A stretch of 47,990 bases of DNA from CAZJYC01 sp964550165 (GTDB lineage Bacteria > Acidobacteriota > Aminicenantia > Aminicenantales > Aminicenantaceae): assembly GCA_964550165.1 (NCBI GenBank), contig CAZJYC010000011.1, positions 1-47,990 of the forward strand. Reading direction: 5' to 3'. A program made the position numbers and the translations under genes. A model generated the notes under the pieces. The model searched no databases, was not told where the DNA came from, and was given only the letters and a program-made list of their open reading frames with translations. This document shows positions 47,634 through 47,990 of this stretch, in pieces; the first letter of the stretch is position 1; every line of letters begins with the position of its first letter.

Positions 47634-47990
47634 TTAATCATTTCCAAAGATAAAAGCCGAGAAAGGATAAATGGATTCTTTAGAGAAGACTCTAATCTGA
47701 ATTAACAATTTCATACTCATCAGAATCAGCCCAATTAATCCTAATCCATTTAATGTTTTGAAATTTCTTTGCATCCATAAGGATGTATTGAGTAAGGGCC
47801 TTCCTTCTATTTTTGTCAGGGTCACATTAAGCTCTCCAGGAGACAAAAAATAATTTCCACCTGAAATAAAGTCCAATAATTTGCCTGATATTTCTCGAGT
47901 TATTCTAATTTCAAAGGGATTGCAACCAGGTTTTTCTATCCTAACGATGTGACTGTTTTTCCTTTTTAATCTTAAATTCAATGGTGTATA
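47634..47990 (-). CDS. 3' part of an unidentified AT-rich gene
   Basis: A minus-strand frame is open from the window edge to a TAA at 47634, giving at least 118 residues. An in-frame TTG at 47981 is possible but the frame continues past it, so the gene is probably cut by the edge. The visible part has a beta-like stretch (NPFEIRITREI, then LNVTLTKIEG) and one C-terminal membrane span (LNGLGLIGLILMSMKLLI). No family is recognised. It is much richer in A and T than its neighbours, which may mean recent gain. It points toward the amidase promoter. Confidence 0.5.
   Translation of the reverse strand, partial: YTPLNLRLKRKNSHIVRIEKPGCNPFEIRITREISGKLLDFISGGNYFLSPGELNVTLTKIEGRPLLNTSLWMQRNFKTLNGLGLIGLILMSMKLLIQIRVFSKESIYPFSAFIFGND

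Noticed and set aside
1..47990. CRISPR array, insertion sequence with transposase, prophage or rRNA genes
   Set aside because: No regularly spaced direct repeats, transposase or integrase motifs, phage structural genes or rRNA segments were seen on either strand.

Overview
The window reads as a chromosomal segment of a Gram-negative-like (diderm) bacterium with moderate GC. Envelope genes support this: mlaD/mlaF/mlaE-type lipid transport, a LolB-like lipoprotein, a WaaF-type heptosyltransferase with a GmhB-type phosphatase (LPS inner core), an AMIN-domain amidase, and a protein ending in an outer-membrane beta-barrel. A complete Rnf complex, an Etf pair and a membrane polyferredoxin point to an anaerobic, ferredoxin-based energy metabolism. 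My best guess for lineage is Candidatus Aminicenantes (OP8) or a relative. That is an inference from gene content and style; no rRNA is present to test it. There is no CRISPR array, transposase gene, prophage or rRNA operon.

Layout. 1-12.4 kb, minus strand: a long housekeeping run, read from right to left: a small membrane protein with a duplicated motif, lolB-like, ispE, tRNA-Gln, prs, rplY, pth, rpsF, rpsR, rplI, dnaB, mlaE, mlaF, mlaD, radA, a YacL-type PIN/TRAM protein, and the start of another gene. 12.4-13.0 kb: a 48-residue membrane protein and a truncated repeat. 13.0-18.7 kb, plus strand: an exported MEMO-AMMECR1 fusion, an FmdB-type zinc ribbon, waaF, gmhB and relA/spoT. 18.7-20.0 kb, minus strand: rpmB, a palindromic mobile-like element and folD. 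20.0-27.0 kb, plus strand: a hairpin with a G-rich loop, a three-gene envelope operon (TPR protein, lipoprotein, peptidase-propeller-barrel protein), then dnaA and dnaN with DnaA-box-like sites. 27.0-32.4 kb, minus strand: rnfCDGEAB-rseC. 32.5-33.6 kb: a GNAT-like protein. 34.0-36.9 kb, minus strand: polA preceded by a small gene. 37.3-43.3 kb, plus strand: yceD, rpmF, plsX, fabG, acpP, fabF, etfB, etfA. 43.5-47.5 kb: a DUF2914-like secreted protein facing an operon of amidase, Tat-type DUF362 protein and polyferredoxin. An AT-rich partial gene closes the window.

How the genes work together. Replication and repair genes (dnaA, dnaN, dnaB, polA, radA) and ribosomal proteins are interleaved with envelope and lipid genes. 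Many neighbours are joined by ATGA or TGATG overlaps, or by 10-14 nt overlaps, which suggests translational coupling. Several good sigma-70-like promoters (TTGACA/TATAAT type, 16-18 nt spacers) sit before the transcription units.

The strongest candidates for something little described are the envelope operon at 20.3-24.3 kb, the signal-peptide-bearing MEMO-AMMECR1 fusion, and the amidase/DUF362/polyferredoxin operon. A family of dispersed, inverted-repeat-bounded elements in the gaps (12.8, 33.7, 37.0, 37.3 and 43.3 kb, plus an unrelated one at 18.9 kb) is the main non-coding signal.
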